Shown here: in pieces, positions 34,227 to 42,553 of the stretch
How positions within the stretch are numbered: position 1 is the stretch's first letter
Layout of the letters: every line of letters begins with the position of its first letter
The notes under the pieces: generated by a model
Database searches by the model: none
What the model was told of the DNA's origin: nothing
What the model saw: the letters and a program-made list of their open reading frames with translations, nothing else
Position numbers and translations under genes: made by a program
Assembly (NCBI GenBank): GCA_020723665.1
Contig: DYIL01000001.1
Coordinates: 186,001-250,000, forward strand
Length of the DNA: 64,000 nucleotides
Reading direction: 5' to 3'
DNA from: Methyloversatilis universalis
GTDB lineage: Bacteria; Pseudomonadota; Gammaproteobacteria; Methylococcales; Methylococcaceae

Positions 34227-34808
34227 ACGCCCGATCCGGGCTTCCTGCCCCTGGAGTAAACGCTCGATATTCCCGCGATGGCGCCAAATGAGAAACAGGG
34301 CCATCAAGGCCGACGCCCCGATCAACTGTTCGGAACCGGTTACGAACCAAACGTAGAAGGGCGTCAGAACGGCTGCCACCAAAGCCGCAAGCGACGAGAT
34401 GCGCGAGACGAAAGCAACTGCAATCCAAGTCGCTAAAGCAGCCAGCCCTATCGTCCACGAGAAGCCCGAGAGCACCCCCAACGCGGTGGCAACACCTTTG
34501 CCGCCCTTGAACTGGAAAAACACCGGATATAGATGCCCGAAAAACGCGGCCAACCCGACCAAAGCCACGAGGAACGCATCAGCGTCAAAAGCCTTGGCCA
34601 ACAAAACCGGAACCAATCCCTTGACGGTATCCCCTAACAAGGTAACCGCGGCCGCTTTCTTACCGCCCAGCCGCAACACGTTGGTCGCGCCCGGATTTTT
34701 CGAGCCCTGCTCGCGCGGGTCTGGAAGATGGAACAATCGGCTCACGATCACCGCACTGGACAGAGAGCCCATGAAATATGCCAAAGGAACTAAGAACCAC
34801 ACCGCCAT
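34218..34808 (-). CDS. plsY: Acyl-phosphate glycerol-3-phosphate acyltransferase PlsY
   Basis: A 196-residue inner-membrane enzyme that acylates glycerol-3-phosphate using acyl-phosphate, the first step of phospholipid synthesis. The three loop motifs are present: YFMGSLSSAVIVSRLF with the serine, SKNPGATNVLRLGGKKAA, and FKGGKGVATALG with the phosphate-binding Gly-Lys-Gly. Several membrane helices separate them. Usual length. Convergent with tsaD. Confidence 0.95.
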   Translation of the reverse strand: MAVWFLVPLAYFMGSLSSAVIVSRLFHLPDPREQGSKNPGATNVLRLGGKKAAAVTLLGDTVKGLVPVLLAKAFDADAFLVALVGLAAFFGHLYPVFFQFKGGKGVATALGVLSGFSWTIGLAALATWIAVAFVSRISSLAALVAAVLTPFYVWFVTGSEQLIGASALMALFLIWRHRGNIERLLQGQEARIGRKA

Positions 34809-34890
34809 GCGTTTAAATGTATTCTGATTGCCAGTTTTGTAATTTTTATGTTACCAATTCGCAACATTGCGAAAACCGGTCGGATTGATG

Positions 34891-35256
34891 ATGGACATTA
34901 TATTTCTACGCGGTCTAGAGATCGAGACGGTGATCGGCATCTACGATTGGGAAAGAAAAATCAAGCAGACTGTCTTGATCGATTTGGAAATGGGTACCGA
35001 TATCCGTAAGGCGGCGGCGTCGGACGACATCGAACACACGCTGGATTACAAAGCGGTGTCCAAACGCATCATTTCCTTCGTAGAGGAAAGCGACTTTTTC
35101 CTTGTGGAAACTCTAGCCGAGAAGATCGCTCAAATCGTTATCGACGAGTTCAACGTGCCCTGGCTCAGGTTGACGCTCAACAAGAAAGGGGCCATCCGCA
35201 AAGCCAGCGATGTCGGAATCATTATCGAACGAGGTGAAAAATTAAAATATGCCTGA
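34891..35256 (+). CDS. folB: Dihydroneopterin aldolase
   Basis: A 121-residue FolB, which cleaves dihydroneopterin to 6-hydroxymethyl-dihydropterin in folate synthesis. It has the short T-fold sequence MDIIFLRGLEIETVIGIYDW, then DYKAVSKRIISFVEES, the catalytic LVETLAEKIAQIV and a C-terminal VTLNKKGA-type strand (RLTLNKKGAIRKASDVGI). Start at 34891 or the adjacent ATG at 34888. Overlaps folK by eight bases, so the two are coupled, giving consecutive pathway steps. Confidence 0.93.
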   Translation: MDIIFLRGLEIETVIGIYDWERKIKQTVLIDLEMGTDIRKAAASDDIEHTLDYKAVSKRIISFVEESDFFLVETLAEKIAQIVIDEFNVPWLRLTLNKKGAIRKASDVGIIIERGEKLKYA

Positions 35257-35746
35257 TGTTTTCCTGAGCATCGGCAGCAACATCGACAGAGAAAAGCACA
35301 TTCCTTCCGCCTTGAAAGAGCTGGAAGACCGGGTGGGCCCATTGACTGTCTCGGGCGTTTACGAAAGCGAAGCGGTTGGCTTCGAAGGGGCTAGTTTTTA
35401 CAACTTGGTGGCGGCCTTCTCCACCGAACTCCCGGTATCCGAGATCGTGAAGATGCTGAGCGAGATCGAAAACCATCATGGGCGTACACGGGACTGCAAA
35501 AAATTCTCTTCACGTACGCTCGACCTCGATTTGATTCTATATGGCGACGAGGTTCTCCAAGAAGGAAAGCTTGCACTGCCACGCGACGATATCACCCGGT
35601 ATGCCTTCGTTTTGGAACCGCTTGCCGAAATCGCGCCCAATCGAAAACATCCGGTACTTGGCGAGAGTTACGCCGAACTGTGGGCGAAATTCGATAGAAC
35701 GGGCGTAAAACAGCGGCGGCTCGGCTCGGTTTCGGATATCAGATGA
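35249..35746 (+). CDS. folK: 2-amino-4-hydroxy-6-hydroxymethyldihydropteridine pyrophosphokinase
   Basis: A 165-residue HPPK, transferring pyrophosphate from ATP to 6-hydroxymethyl-dihydropterin, the step after FolB. Diagnostic parts: VFLSIGSNIDREKHI at the N-terminus, GPLTVSGVYESEAVGFEG, FYNLVAAFST, the magnesium/ATP segment RTLDLDLILYGD and LPRDDITRYAFVLEPLAEIAP. Coupled to folB by an eight-base overlap and convergent with the pteridine reductase gene by eight bases. Confidence 0.95.
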   Translation: MPDVFLSIGSNIDREKHIPSALKELEDRVGPLTVSGVYESEAVGFEGASFYNLVAAFSTELPVSEIVKMLSEIENHHGRTRDCKKFSSRTLDLDLILYGDEVLQEGKLALPRDDITRYAFVLEPLAEIAPNRKHPVLGESYAELWAKFDRTGVKQRRLGSVSDIR

Positions 35747-36470
35747 ACAGACTCCTACCGCCATCCACAACCAGTATCTGCCCCGTTACATAAGGCGCAT
35801 TCGCGACTAGGAACAATGCCGCTTTCGCGATATCGGAAGCCTCTCCGGCCCGCTTCATGGGTATGCGCGTCAGAATTTCGGCTTTTTTCGCGTAGTCCGT
35901 ATCGTGCTCGGGCCACAGAATAGCCCCCGGCGCGACGCCGTTCACACGGATGTCCGGTGCCAACTCTTTCGCGAGAGCGCGGGTCATCGCCGCAAGACCG
36001 GCTTTTGCGACGCAGTAAACGATATAATTCTCGAGCGGACGATCGGCATAGATGTCGCCGATATTGACGATACAACCCTTACGTTCGCTTAAGTAGGGAA
36101 CCGATGCCTGGGCCAGAAAAAAAGGCGCTTTGAGATTGCTGTCCAGGAGGTCGTTCCATTGCCCCTCGGTCACCGTCCCCAACGGCGTAGGATAGAAGGC
36201 AGACGCGTTATTCACCAAGACATCCAGGCCGCCCCAAGCGGCGGCCGCCTGCTGGACGAATTCATTCAGCCTGCCCGTTTTCCGCAAATCGGCTTGCAGC
36301 AAACGAACCGAATCCTCGCGCACAGCGTTAAGCTCGCTGCACAAAGCCTCGGCGTCGGCCGCGGACCGGTGATAATGCAGCACGATATGGTATCCAGCCG
36401 CATGCAGCCGACGTACGATTTCCGCACCGATACGGCGTGCCGCGCCGGTGACGAGCGCCGATTTCGTCAT
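35739..36470 (-). CDS. folM: Pteridine reductase (FolM-like short-chain dehydrogenase)
   Basis: A 243-residue SDR. The nucleotide-binding TGAARRIGAEIVRRL with the double Arg is typical of pteridine reductases (PTR1/FolM), which use NADPH; LVNNASAFYPTP and the catalytic YIVYCVAKAGLAAM (YxxxK) follow. FolM reduces dihydromonapterin/dihydrofolate to the tetrahydro form. Its location tail-to-tail with folB-folK supports a pterin substrate, though general SDR activity cannot be excluded. Confidence 0.85.
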   Translation of the reverse strand: MTKSALVTGAARRIGAEIVRRLHAAGYHIVLHYHRSAADAEALCSELNAVREDSVRLLQADLRKTGRLNEFVQQAAAAWGGLDVLVNNASAFYPTPLGTVTEGQWNDLLDSNLKAPFFLAQASVPYLSERKGCIVNIGDIYADRPLENYIVYCVAKAGLAAMTRALAKELAPDIRVNGVAPGAILWPEHDTDYAKKAEILTRIPMKRAGEASDIAKAALFLVANAPYVTGQILVVDGGRSLFI

Positions 36471-36495
36471 AGACTCCTCGCGATTCCATAAGCCT

Positions 36496-37329
36496 CTACG
36501 TGTGATTGCTCTCGAATTGCGCGAACCACTGCCCCGCCCCCAGCGGCGAGGTCGGATCGTAATACAAGGACAGCAGTTTCAGATGCCCGAACGGCCCCAA
36601 TTCCGGCCCCGGCAGCAACGTACGGAAGACCTCTCCGCCCATTAGTTGATGGGTGATGGTCTGAAACAGACGCGCAAGACGACCTTCACGGACCATCGTG
36701 TCCAACATATGAGGCCCCGCGATCAGGTAAATGGTTCGATAACCCAGTTCACCCAGCCGTCGCGTCAGCACGTCGCCCTCCACCATTCTCCCCTTCCCCG
36801 CGAGAATCACGTCGAACCCCAGTCCGCGCCAGTAGTCCAGCTTTGCGGGATCCGCCTGTTCTCCCGTGGCGATGTAACAGGCCTGACCGTGTTCTCTGAT
36901 AGACGGCGGCATCGGGAAGTCCAGACTGGCGCTCGCGACGACGATCGCCGGCTGAGGAGCCAGTCCGTGCGCCTCGCGCCATTCTGCAAGGTCGCGCGTC
37001 GTATCGGTCAGACCGACTTGAAGAATGTTTCCCAGACGTTTCTGCGCCAGCGAACGGAGATAGCCGCCGTGCGTGATCAGGCAATCCGCTTGGCACTCCA
37101 GCTCCAGAAACAACCGAAAATCATCAGGCGTGGTCAGGCTTTTCGGAAGATAGGTCTGTCCGCTCGAATCCTCCAGCGCAATTCGCCCGTCCAGGCTGGT
37201 GAGGAAATTGGCATACACGAACGGCGCTTCGGGCGTACCCAGCCGGTGCAGATTCAGCCGGAGATAAAGTCCTTTTAAGACCACTTCCTCATAAGGCGGA
37301 GGAAACAAACGAAATATTTTCTTGGCCAT
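36496..37329 (-). CDS. RibD C-terminal (DHFR-like) domain reductase
   Basis: A protein of about 277 residues with the DHFR-like fold of the RibD C-terminal domain: VYANFLTSLDGRIALED near the start, then a nucleotide-binding LGFDVILAGKGRMVEGDVLTRRLGELG and TIYLIAGPHML segment. The family includes 5-amino-6-(5-phosphoribosylamino)uracil reductase, but no deaminase domain is fused, so it may act on another pterin-like or unknown substrate. I choose the ATG at 37329 (MAKKIFRLFPPPYEEV), matching the usual family N-terminus; track ATGs at 37398 and 37452 are alternatives. Confidence 0.75.
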   Translation of the reverse strand: MAKKIFRLFPPPYEEVVLKGLYLRLNLHRLGTPEAPFVYANFLTSLDGRIALEDSSGQTYLPKSLTTPDDFRLFLELECQADCLITHGGYLRSLAQKRLGNILQVGLTDTTRDLAEWREAHGLAPQPAIVVASASLDFPMPPSIREHGQACYIATGEQADPAKLDYWRGLGFDVILAGKGRMVEGDVLTRRLGELGYRTIYLIAGPHMLDTMVREGRLARLFQTITHQLMGGEVFRTLLPGPELGPFGHLKLLSLYYDPTSPLGAGQWFAQFESNHT

Positions 37330-37722
37330 TCGAAAAGAGGTGCCGTTTGAGAAAACGATTTTCGCATGTTCAATATCGAACAGGGTGATTTTCCTCATGT
37401 TGAACCCGAGATGACGGTAAGCGGCGCTCCTTTTTCGAAAGGACACGGCCAACCGGACGTGCTCGGGGATACTGCATGGTTGCGGCGGCGCCCACTTGGA
37501 TGCGAGATCCTACGCCCCCGATTTTGCTGGCCGAGGAGGATTGATATGCTAAAATGGCGCAAAATTTATCACAGCCAGTATCATTCGAGCCGGTATTTCG
37601 CGGCTTTTGTTTTTTGAAGGGGGCTCCCGAACTACCGGGAGGCTTGGGCGATAAACACAACTCCCAACGATCCGGCCCGGACAAAAGATTTTTAGCTTGA
37701 GCTTGGGAAGGAAAAAATACGC
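37330..37722. other. Intergenic region without a supported gene
   Basis: About 390 bases between the divergent RibD-like gene and the small membrane protein gene. The ORFs in the track here lack ribosome sites and recognisable content. It may include part of the upstream gene if a longer start is used. AAGGAAAAA just before 37723 is the ribosome site of the next gene. Confidence 0.5.
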
Positions 37723-38058
37723 ATGAAAATCGATCTTATCTTGGCGAAGACGTTCAAGTTCGTCGTATTCGTACTGTTCACATTCATGACCCTCGTCTAC
37801 TTCGGGGTCATGCTGCTGTTGCCGTTGGACGTGCTGACTCAAATCATCCGCATTTTCCACGGCATCGGCCTACCGACCGTGCTCGCCGCCGGTCTCGGCA
37901 TCGGTGCCCTGGGTTACCTTGGCTATCTCATCTCTCGGATGCCTGAGCTTTACAAACTGGTCGTCGATATCGGTGTGCAGTTGATCTCGTTCGGATACAG
38001 CCAAATTCAGCGCTTCGATCCGCTTATCGGTTCCGGCAAACAGACGGAAACCGCTTAG
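37723..38058 (+). CDS. Small two-helix inner-membrane protein
   Basis: A 111-residue protein with two predicted membrane segments: FKFVVFVLFTFMTLVYFGVMLLLPL and PTVLAAGLGIGALGYLGYLI. The rest is short and amphipathic (YKLVVDIGVQLISFGYSQIQRF). No family recognised. Followed by a strong terminator, so it is a single-gene unit separate from the mxaR-like operon. Confidence 0.65.
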   Translation: MKIDLILAKTFKFVVFVLFTFMTLVYFGVMLLLPLDVLTQIIRIFHGIGLPTVLAAGLGIGALGYLGYLISRMPELYKLVVDIGVQLISFGYSQIQRFDPLIGSGKQTETA

Positions 38059-38129
38059 GAACTTCCCGATCGCAAGATCATCTCCATACATTTCTTAAGA
38101 AAGCGATCGGCCGGCAAGCGAAGCTGATC

Positions 38130-38154
38130 AAAACCCCGCAATGCGGGGTTTTTA
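38130..38154 (+). terminator. Rho-independent terminator
   Basis: AAAACCCCGC-AAT-GCGGGGTTTTT, a 5-bp GC stem extended by A-T pairs with a T run, about 75 bases after the small membrane protein gene. Confidence 0.85.
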
Positions 38155-38233
38155 CTTTATGGCTTCCGATGCTGTAACCTACCGTGTTGCCTGCTGTACA
38201 TCTCTTTCATACCATACCACCCGTTTCTGCCCT

Positions 38234-39262
38234 ATGTCCCGATACGACAAAGACTCCTTGCTCTCCGACTGGCGGCGGCGCGCCTTAAGCTTTGAGCAGG
38301 AAATCGGAAACGCCGTGATCGGTCTCGATCATGCCATCCATCAGATCACTCTGGCGGTGTTCTCCCGCGGCCATGTCATGCTGGAAGGCGATGTCGGCGT
38401 CGGCAAGACCACCTTGCTGCGAGCGGTCGCACGCGGATTGGGCGGTGCCTACGAGCGTATCGAGGGCACCATCGACCTGATGCCGAACGATCTCGTCTAT
38501 CACACCTATATTAACGAGGTCGGCAAACCGCAGGTCGATCCCGGCCCTATTCTCAAACACGGCGAACAGCTTTCCGTTTTCTTTTTTAACGAGGTGAACC
38601 GCGCCCGTCCCCAGGTCCACTCGTTGCTGTTGCGGGTCATGGCGGAGCGCAGCATCACGGCCTTCAATCGGGAGTATTTTTTCCCGCATCTCCAAGTGTT
38701 CGCCGACCGCAACCGCGTCGAAAAGGAAGAGACCTTCGAAATTCCCTCCGCGGCGCGCGACCGGTTCCTGATGGAATTGCACATCGAAACGCCGCGAGAC
38801 CCCGCTTTACGACGCGCCTTGATGTTCGATCCCCGCTTTCACGATACCGATAGACTCATCGAGGGCGTACAGCCAGGCGTTCTATCCTATCGGGATATCG
38901 CGGATATTGCCCGGATCATTCAAGTCGAAATCAAAGCAAGCGACGCGCTGCAGCAATATGCGCTCGATCTCTGGCAGGCGACCCGGAGACCCCAGGATTA
39001 CGGCATCAAGATAGACGGCGTAGACATGAGGCAATTGATTTTGGCCGGTGCCAGCCCCAGAGGAATGAGCATGATGCTGCGGGCGGCACGTGTCTCGGCC
39101 TGGCTCAATGATCGAACTGCTCTGATTCCGGAGGACATCCGTCAAGTCTTCGTGGATACTACCGCCCATCGGGTCTTCTTCAACCCGGTCTATGAGCTTC
39201 GCCGCAGCGACCTGGTCGGTGAATTGATGAACGGTATTTTGCAACGCGTCGCAGCACCTTGA
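38234..39262 (+). CDS. mxaR: MoxR-family AAA+ ATPase, MxaR-like
   Basis: A 342-residue MoxR ATPase. Walker A is GDVGVGKTTLL near residue 58, Walker B is SVFFFNEVNRA near 118, and FADRNRVEKEETFEIPSAARDRFLM carries the sensor and arginine-finger region. In the methanol dehydrogenase cluster, MxaR heads the mxaRSACKL genes needed for calcium insertion or assembly of the enzyme; the order here (AAA, DUF58, MxaA-like, VWA, small, VWA) is the same. The ATG at 38234 is chosen because the longer ORF runs into the terminator. A generic MoxR/VWA chaperone operon is the alternative. Confidence 0.82.
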   Translation: MSRYDKDSLLSDWRRRALSFEQEIGNAVIGLDHAIHQITLAVFSRGHVMLEGDVGVGKTTLLRAVARGLGGAYERIEGTIDLMPNDLVYHTYINEVGKPQVDPGPILKHGEQLSVFFFNEVNRARPQVHSLLLRVMAERSITAFNREYFFPHLQVFADRNRVEKEETFEIPSAARDRFLMELHIETPRDPALRRALMFDPRFHDTDRLIEGVQPGVLSYRDIADIARIIQVEIKASDALQQYALDLWQATRRPQDYGIKIDGVDMRQLILAGASPRGMSMMLRAARVSAWLNDRTALIPEDIRQVFVDTTAHRVFFNPVYELRRSDLVGELMNGILQRVAAP

Positions 39263-40101
39263 TTCCCGAGTTTCATTACCAAGTCAGTTGGCGTTCGCCC
39301 GGCCTACACCCGGGCCACCACCGCGGTGCGCAGCACGGCGCCAGCCACGAATTCGCCGGTTACGCATTCTTGACGGCCAATCCGGACCCTCGAAACCTGG
39401 ATATCCGCGCCACGCTCCACGACCCCTTCGGCCAGCTCATAGTTCGAACCTTTCGCCAAAGAAGCGCGATTCCCGTTTATGTTATCGCCGACCTTTCGGC
39501 GTCCATGGGCTTTCGGGGTACCACATCGAAAACCCGACTGTTGGCCGAATTGACCGCGTCGGTGGCCTATTCCGCTTACCGCACCGGCGACCTTTTCGGC
39601 TTTATCGCTTGCGACAGCGCAATACGGCGAGACTTGTTCCTGCCGCTGCGTTGGCACAAAGGAGCGGCCGCCGAATTGCTGAAGAACCTCGAAAATTTCC
39701 GTCCGCGGGGCCGATCTTCCGATGGACTGAGTGAAGTCGCATCGCATCTTGGGAAACAAAAAGCCTTGGTCTTTCTTGTTTCGGATTTTCATTTCTCATT
39801 CGACCGTCTCGACACCGTGCTCAAGACCCTGGTCCGTCACGACGTGGTTCCGGTGGTTTTATGGGACAGCGCCGAATTCGATCGGCTCCCTTTATGGGGG
39901 CTGATTCATTTGAAAGATCCCGAAACCGGCATCCGGCGACGATTATTCATGCGCCCGGCGCTGCGCGAAAAGATCCGGGCGTCATTCGCACAACGCCGCG
40001 AGGATCTGGAACGGATGTGCACGCTCCACGGCCGAGAACCGTTCTTCTTGAAAGACCGTTTCGACCCGGATGACCTCACCCGTTATTTTTATCGAGCCTA
40101 A
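39259..40101 (+). CDS. mxaS: DUF58 protein, MxaS-like
   Basis: A 280-residue DUF58 protein: an N-terminal FHYQVSWRSPGLHPGHHRGAQ segment, then a VWA-like half with IPVYVIADLSASMGF (DxSxS metal site) and ALVFLVSDFHFS. It appears to start at TTG 39259, overlapping the mxaR stop (TTGA), implying strong coupling. In methylotrophs MxaS is required for active methanol dehydrogenase. Assignment depends on the gene order. Confidence 0.8.
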   Translation: MIPEFHYQVSWRSPGLHPGHHRGAQHGASHEFAGYAFLTANPDPRNLDIRATLHDPFGQLIVRTFRQRSAIPVYVIADLSASMGFRGTTSKTRLLAELTASVAYSAYRTGDLFGFIACDSAIRRDLFLPLRWHKGAAAELLKNLENFRPRGRSSDGLSEVASHLGKQKALVFLVSDFHFSFDRLDTVLKTLVRHDVVPVVLWDSAEFDRLPLWGLIHLKDPETGIRRRLFMRPALREKIRASFAQRREDLERMCTLHGREPFFLKDRFDPDDLTRYFYRA

Positions 40102-40104
40102 GCG

Positions 40105-41025
40105 ATGCGGCCGCTGTTTAAACTGATTTTCGGCTTGAGTCCGGTGCTTCTGTGGGCACCGATCCTCGCCTGCGCCGCCGGATCGACGCCTCACGTCGAA
40201 TCGACGGTGCTGCGGAATTTCGGTTACGTCATAGGGGACCTGGTGGGCTACGACGTTCTCGTCACCGTGCCCGACGGCTATGCCTTGGAAACCGAGCATC
40301 TACCCGTGCCGGGGCCACTCAACGAGTGGCTGGATATCCGCACCGTCAATTGGACCAAGGCCGACACGCAAGGCGGGACACAATATCGGCTACGGCTGAC
40401 ATATCAAATATTCAAAGGCGTGCGGCAACCGGAGAAACTGACCATCCCTGCGCTGCCGATCCGCTTTCGAGGCCAAACCCAGATGGAAGTGCAGACCCAG
40501 CCCTGGAATATTGCTATCGCGCCGATCATTCCCTCCGATATCTCGGACGAGAACATCAAGATCCCAGAGTCCGTCGGTCCCGAACCGCTTCCGATCGGTC
40601 CCCATCCCCTGAGATTTACCAGTTATCTCGCCGGAGCCCTAGCCGTGCTCGCCATCCTCGCCCTCCGCTACGGCTGGCTGCCGTTCTTTGCGAAGACGAC
40701 GCCGCCGTTCGCACGTGCCTTGCGAGAGCTCAGGAAACTCAACCGTAAACGAGGCGACGTTGAAGCCTACCGAGCCGCCGTCAGGCTCTTGCACCGAGCC
40801 CTGGACGATACTGCGGGATTTCGTCTGTTCGCAGGGGAATTGGAACTCTTCCTCGCGGCACATCCCGCCTTCGCCGAGCTTCGAGACGAGTTGAATCATT
40901 TCTTCGCCCTATCCCGGCGTGTCTTTTACACCGCCCCGGATGCACCTATCCCGGCGGATTCGCCGCTGGAGCGGCTTGAAACGCTGTGCCGTCGCTGCAT
41001 CGCTGCCGAACGGAGGAGCACGTGA
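40105..41025 (+). CDS. mxaA: MxaA-like protein, methanol dehydrogenase maturation
   Basis: A 306-residue protein with a signal peptide (LIFGLSPVLLWAPILACAAG), a periplasmic beta-rich domain (VESTVLRNFGYVIGDLVGYD; LPVPGPLNEWLDIRTVNW) and a membrane segment near residue 175-192 (YLAGALAVLAILALRYGWL), then a cytoplasmic tail. The opening part matches MxaA proteins, which are involved in calcium insertion into PQQ-methanol dehydrogenase. Three bases after mxaS; its stop overlaps the mxaC GTG start. Confidence 0.78.
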   Translation: MRPLFKLIFGLSPVLLWAPILACAAGSTPHVESTVLRNFGYVIGDLVGYDVLVTVPDGYALETEHLPVPGPLNEWLDIRTVNWTKADTQGGTQYRLRLTYQIFKGVRQPEKLTIPALPIRFRGQTQMEVQTQPWNIAIAPIIPSDISDENIKIPESVGPEPLPIGPHPLRFTSYLAGALAVLAILALRYGWLPFFAKTTPPFARALRELRKLNRKRGDVEAYRAAVRLLHRALDDTAGFRLFAGELELFLAAHPAFAELRDELNHFFALSRRVFYTAPDAPIPADSPLERLETLCRRCIAAERRST

Positions 41026-42005
41026 ACATCGGGTTCTCGGCACCATGGGCCTTGCTGCTCGGCTTCGCCGCTCTCATTCCTTTGCTTGGACGCGGACAAC
41101 CGGCGATTTTGTACTCGTCTATATCGATACTCCCAAGCGATCCGCTGTCGACCCTACTCGATCGCGTGCTGCGTTTCGGCGCCGCGGCGGCGGCTCTCTG
41201 TCTCAGTCTGGGCATCGCCGGCCCCTATCTGAGCGAGCGTTGGGTGGAAAGAATCGGGACCGGAGCACATATCGTATTGCTGTTAGATCGGAGTAGCAGC
41301 ATGAACGAGGATTTTTCCGGCCAATATTTGGGCGGCCGTGCACAGGAAACCAAGGGCGCCGTAGCCCGTAAGCTGCTGGCCGAATTCGTCACCCGGCGGG
41401 AACATGATCTGTTCGCCATGATCGATTTTTCGGCCGCACCGATTTACGTCATGCCTTTCACCCAAGATAAGCAGGCCGTATTGGCCGCCATCGAAGCGAC
41501 CAGCGGCCGCGGCCACGGAGCAACCAACATCGCTCCGGCACTGGCGATGGCACTCGACTTCTACAGCGGAAAACCATTTTCGGGTTCTCGGATCATATTG
41601 CTGGTTTCGGACGGAGCCGCGCAGATAGAAGAGGAAACCCGTGACCAGCTCAGGCAGTGGTTTCAGGAAACGCAAGCAACTCTTTACTGGATTTATCTCC
41701 GTAATCCAAGGAGCGGACGCCTTTCGGAGAAACCGGCCAATCCCAACGAAAGCACGACGCCCGAATATCTTCTCCATGAATATTTCCAGAGTCTCGGCGT
41801 ACCGTATCGGGCTTTCGAGGCGGACAACCCGGATGCGCTACAGCATGCGATCGCAGAGGTTGAACGATTGGAAAATCTTCCTTTGCACTATCTCGAAAAG
41901 CTACCGCGCCAGGATGTCTCCAACTACTGCTACGGGGCAGCCCTGGCGTTTTTGGCGCTACTTCTTGGCGCCAAGTTCCTAGAGGTGAAATCATGGCCAG
42001 CCTGA
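41022..42005 (+). CDS. mxaC: VWA membrane protein, MxaC-like
   Basis: A 327-residue protein with N-terminal membrane helices (PWALLLGFAALIPLL; GAAAAALCLSLGIAGPYL), a VWA domain with MIDAS HIVLLLDRSSSMNEDF and IILLVSDGAAQ, and a C-terminal helix (YCYGAALAFLALLLGAKFLE), the BatA-like plan seen in MxaC. Starts with GTG at 41022 overlapping the mxaA stop (GTGA); the track ORF start lies inside mxaA. Overlaps mxaK by 13 bases. Confidence 0.8.
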   Translation: MNIGFSAPWALLLGFAALIPLLGRGQPAILYSSISILPSDPLSTLLDRVLRFGAAAAALCLSLGIAGPYLSERWVERIGTGAHIVLLLDRSSSMNEDFSGQYLGGRAQETKGAVARKLLAEFVTRREHDLFAMIDFSAAPIYVMPFTQDKQAVLAAIEATSGRGHGATNIAPALAMALDFYSGKPFSGSRIILLVSDGAAQIEEETRDQLRQWFQETQATLYWIYLRNPRSGRLSEKPANPNESTTPEYLLHEYFQSLGVPYRAFEADNPDALQHAIAEVERLENLPLHYLEKLPRQDVSNYCYGAALAFLALLLGAKFLEVKSWPA

Positions 42006-42553
42006 TACGAGTTTGGCGTTCGCCAGCGACGATCTGGAGCTTTCTGGCAATACTGCTAGCCGGAATCGTTTACGAAGGCGACGCCATTTTCCGTATTGCC
42101 CGCCACAACGGCCTGATCGCACGACCGGAACGGATAAAAGTCGACGACAAGACACCGCCGGTCCTGGTATTCGCCAAAGCCCATCAACTCGAACGGTCGG
42201 GTGAACCCCTGGAAGCCATGCGGCTTTACACCGGCATTCTGGACCGCGGCGACAAACACCTTCGCGAGCAGGTTCATTACAACCTTGGAACGCTTTATCT
42301 TCGAGAAGCGGCCGAGCTGTGGAACGCCAAGGGCGTTCTGGAGTACGTCCGCGTCAACACGCTGGTCGCTCTGGCCAAGGAACAGTTGCACAAGGCTCTT
42401 CGGCTGAACCCGGACAACTGGAACGCCCGCATCAATCTCGAATACGCTCATCGAATTACGCCGCCGGCCAAGGAGCGGGAAAAGGCGGATTGGCACGGCG
42501 CGAAATCCAGCGTGTTTGCAACCGTTCCCACTATCCCGGGCGGCGCGCCGTGA
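41993..42553 (+). CDS. mxaK: MxaK-like small membrane-anchored protein
   Basis: A 186-residue protein with an N-terminal membrane anchor (TIWSFLAILLAGIVYEGDAIF) followed by TPR-like helices (PPVLVFAKAHQLERSGEPLEAMRLY; REQVHYNLGTLYLREAAELW). Size, position between the two VWA genes and overlaps at both ends fit MxaK. No catalytic motif; probably a scaffold facing the periplasm. Confidence 0.75.
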   Translation: MASLIRVWRSPATIWSFLAILLAGIVYEGDAIFRIARHNGLIARPERIKVDDKTPPVLVFAKAHQLERSGEPLEAMRLYTGILDRGDKHLREQVHYNLGTLYLREAAELWNAKGVLEYVRVNTLVALAKEQLHKALRLNPDNWNARINLEYAHRITPPAKEREKADWHGAKSSVFATVPTIPGGAP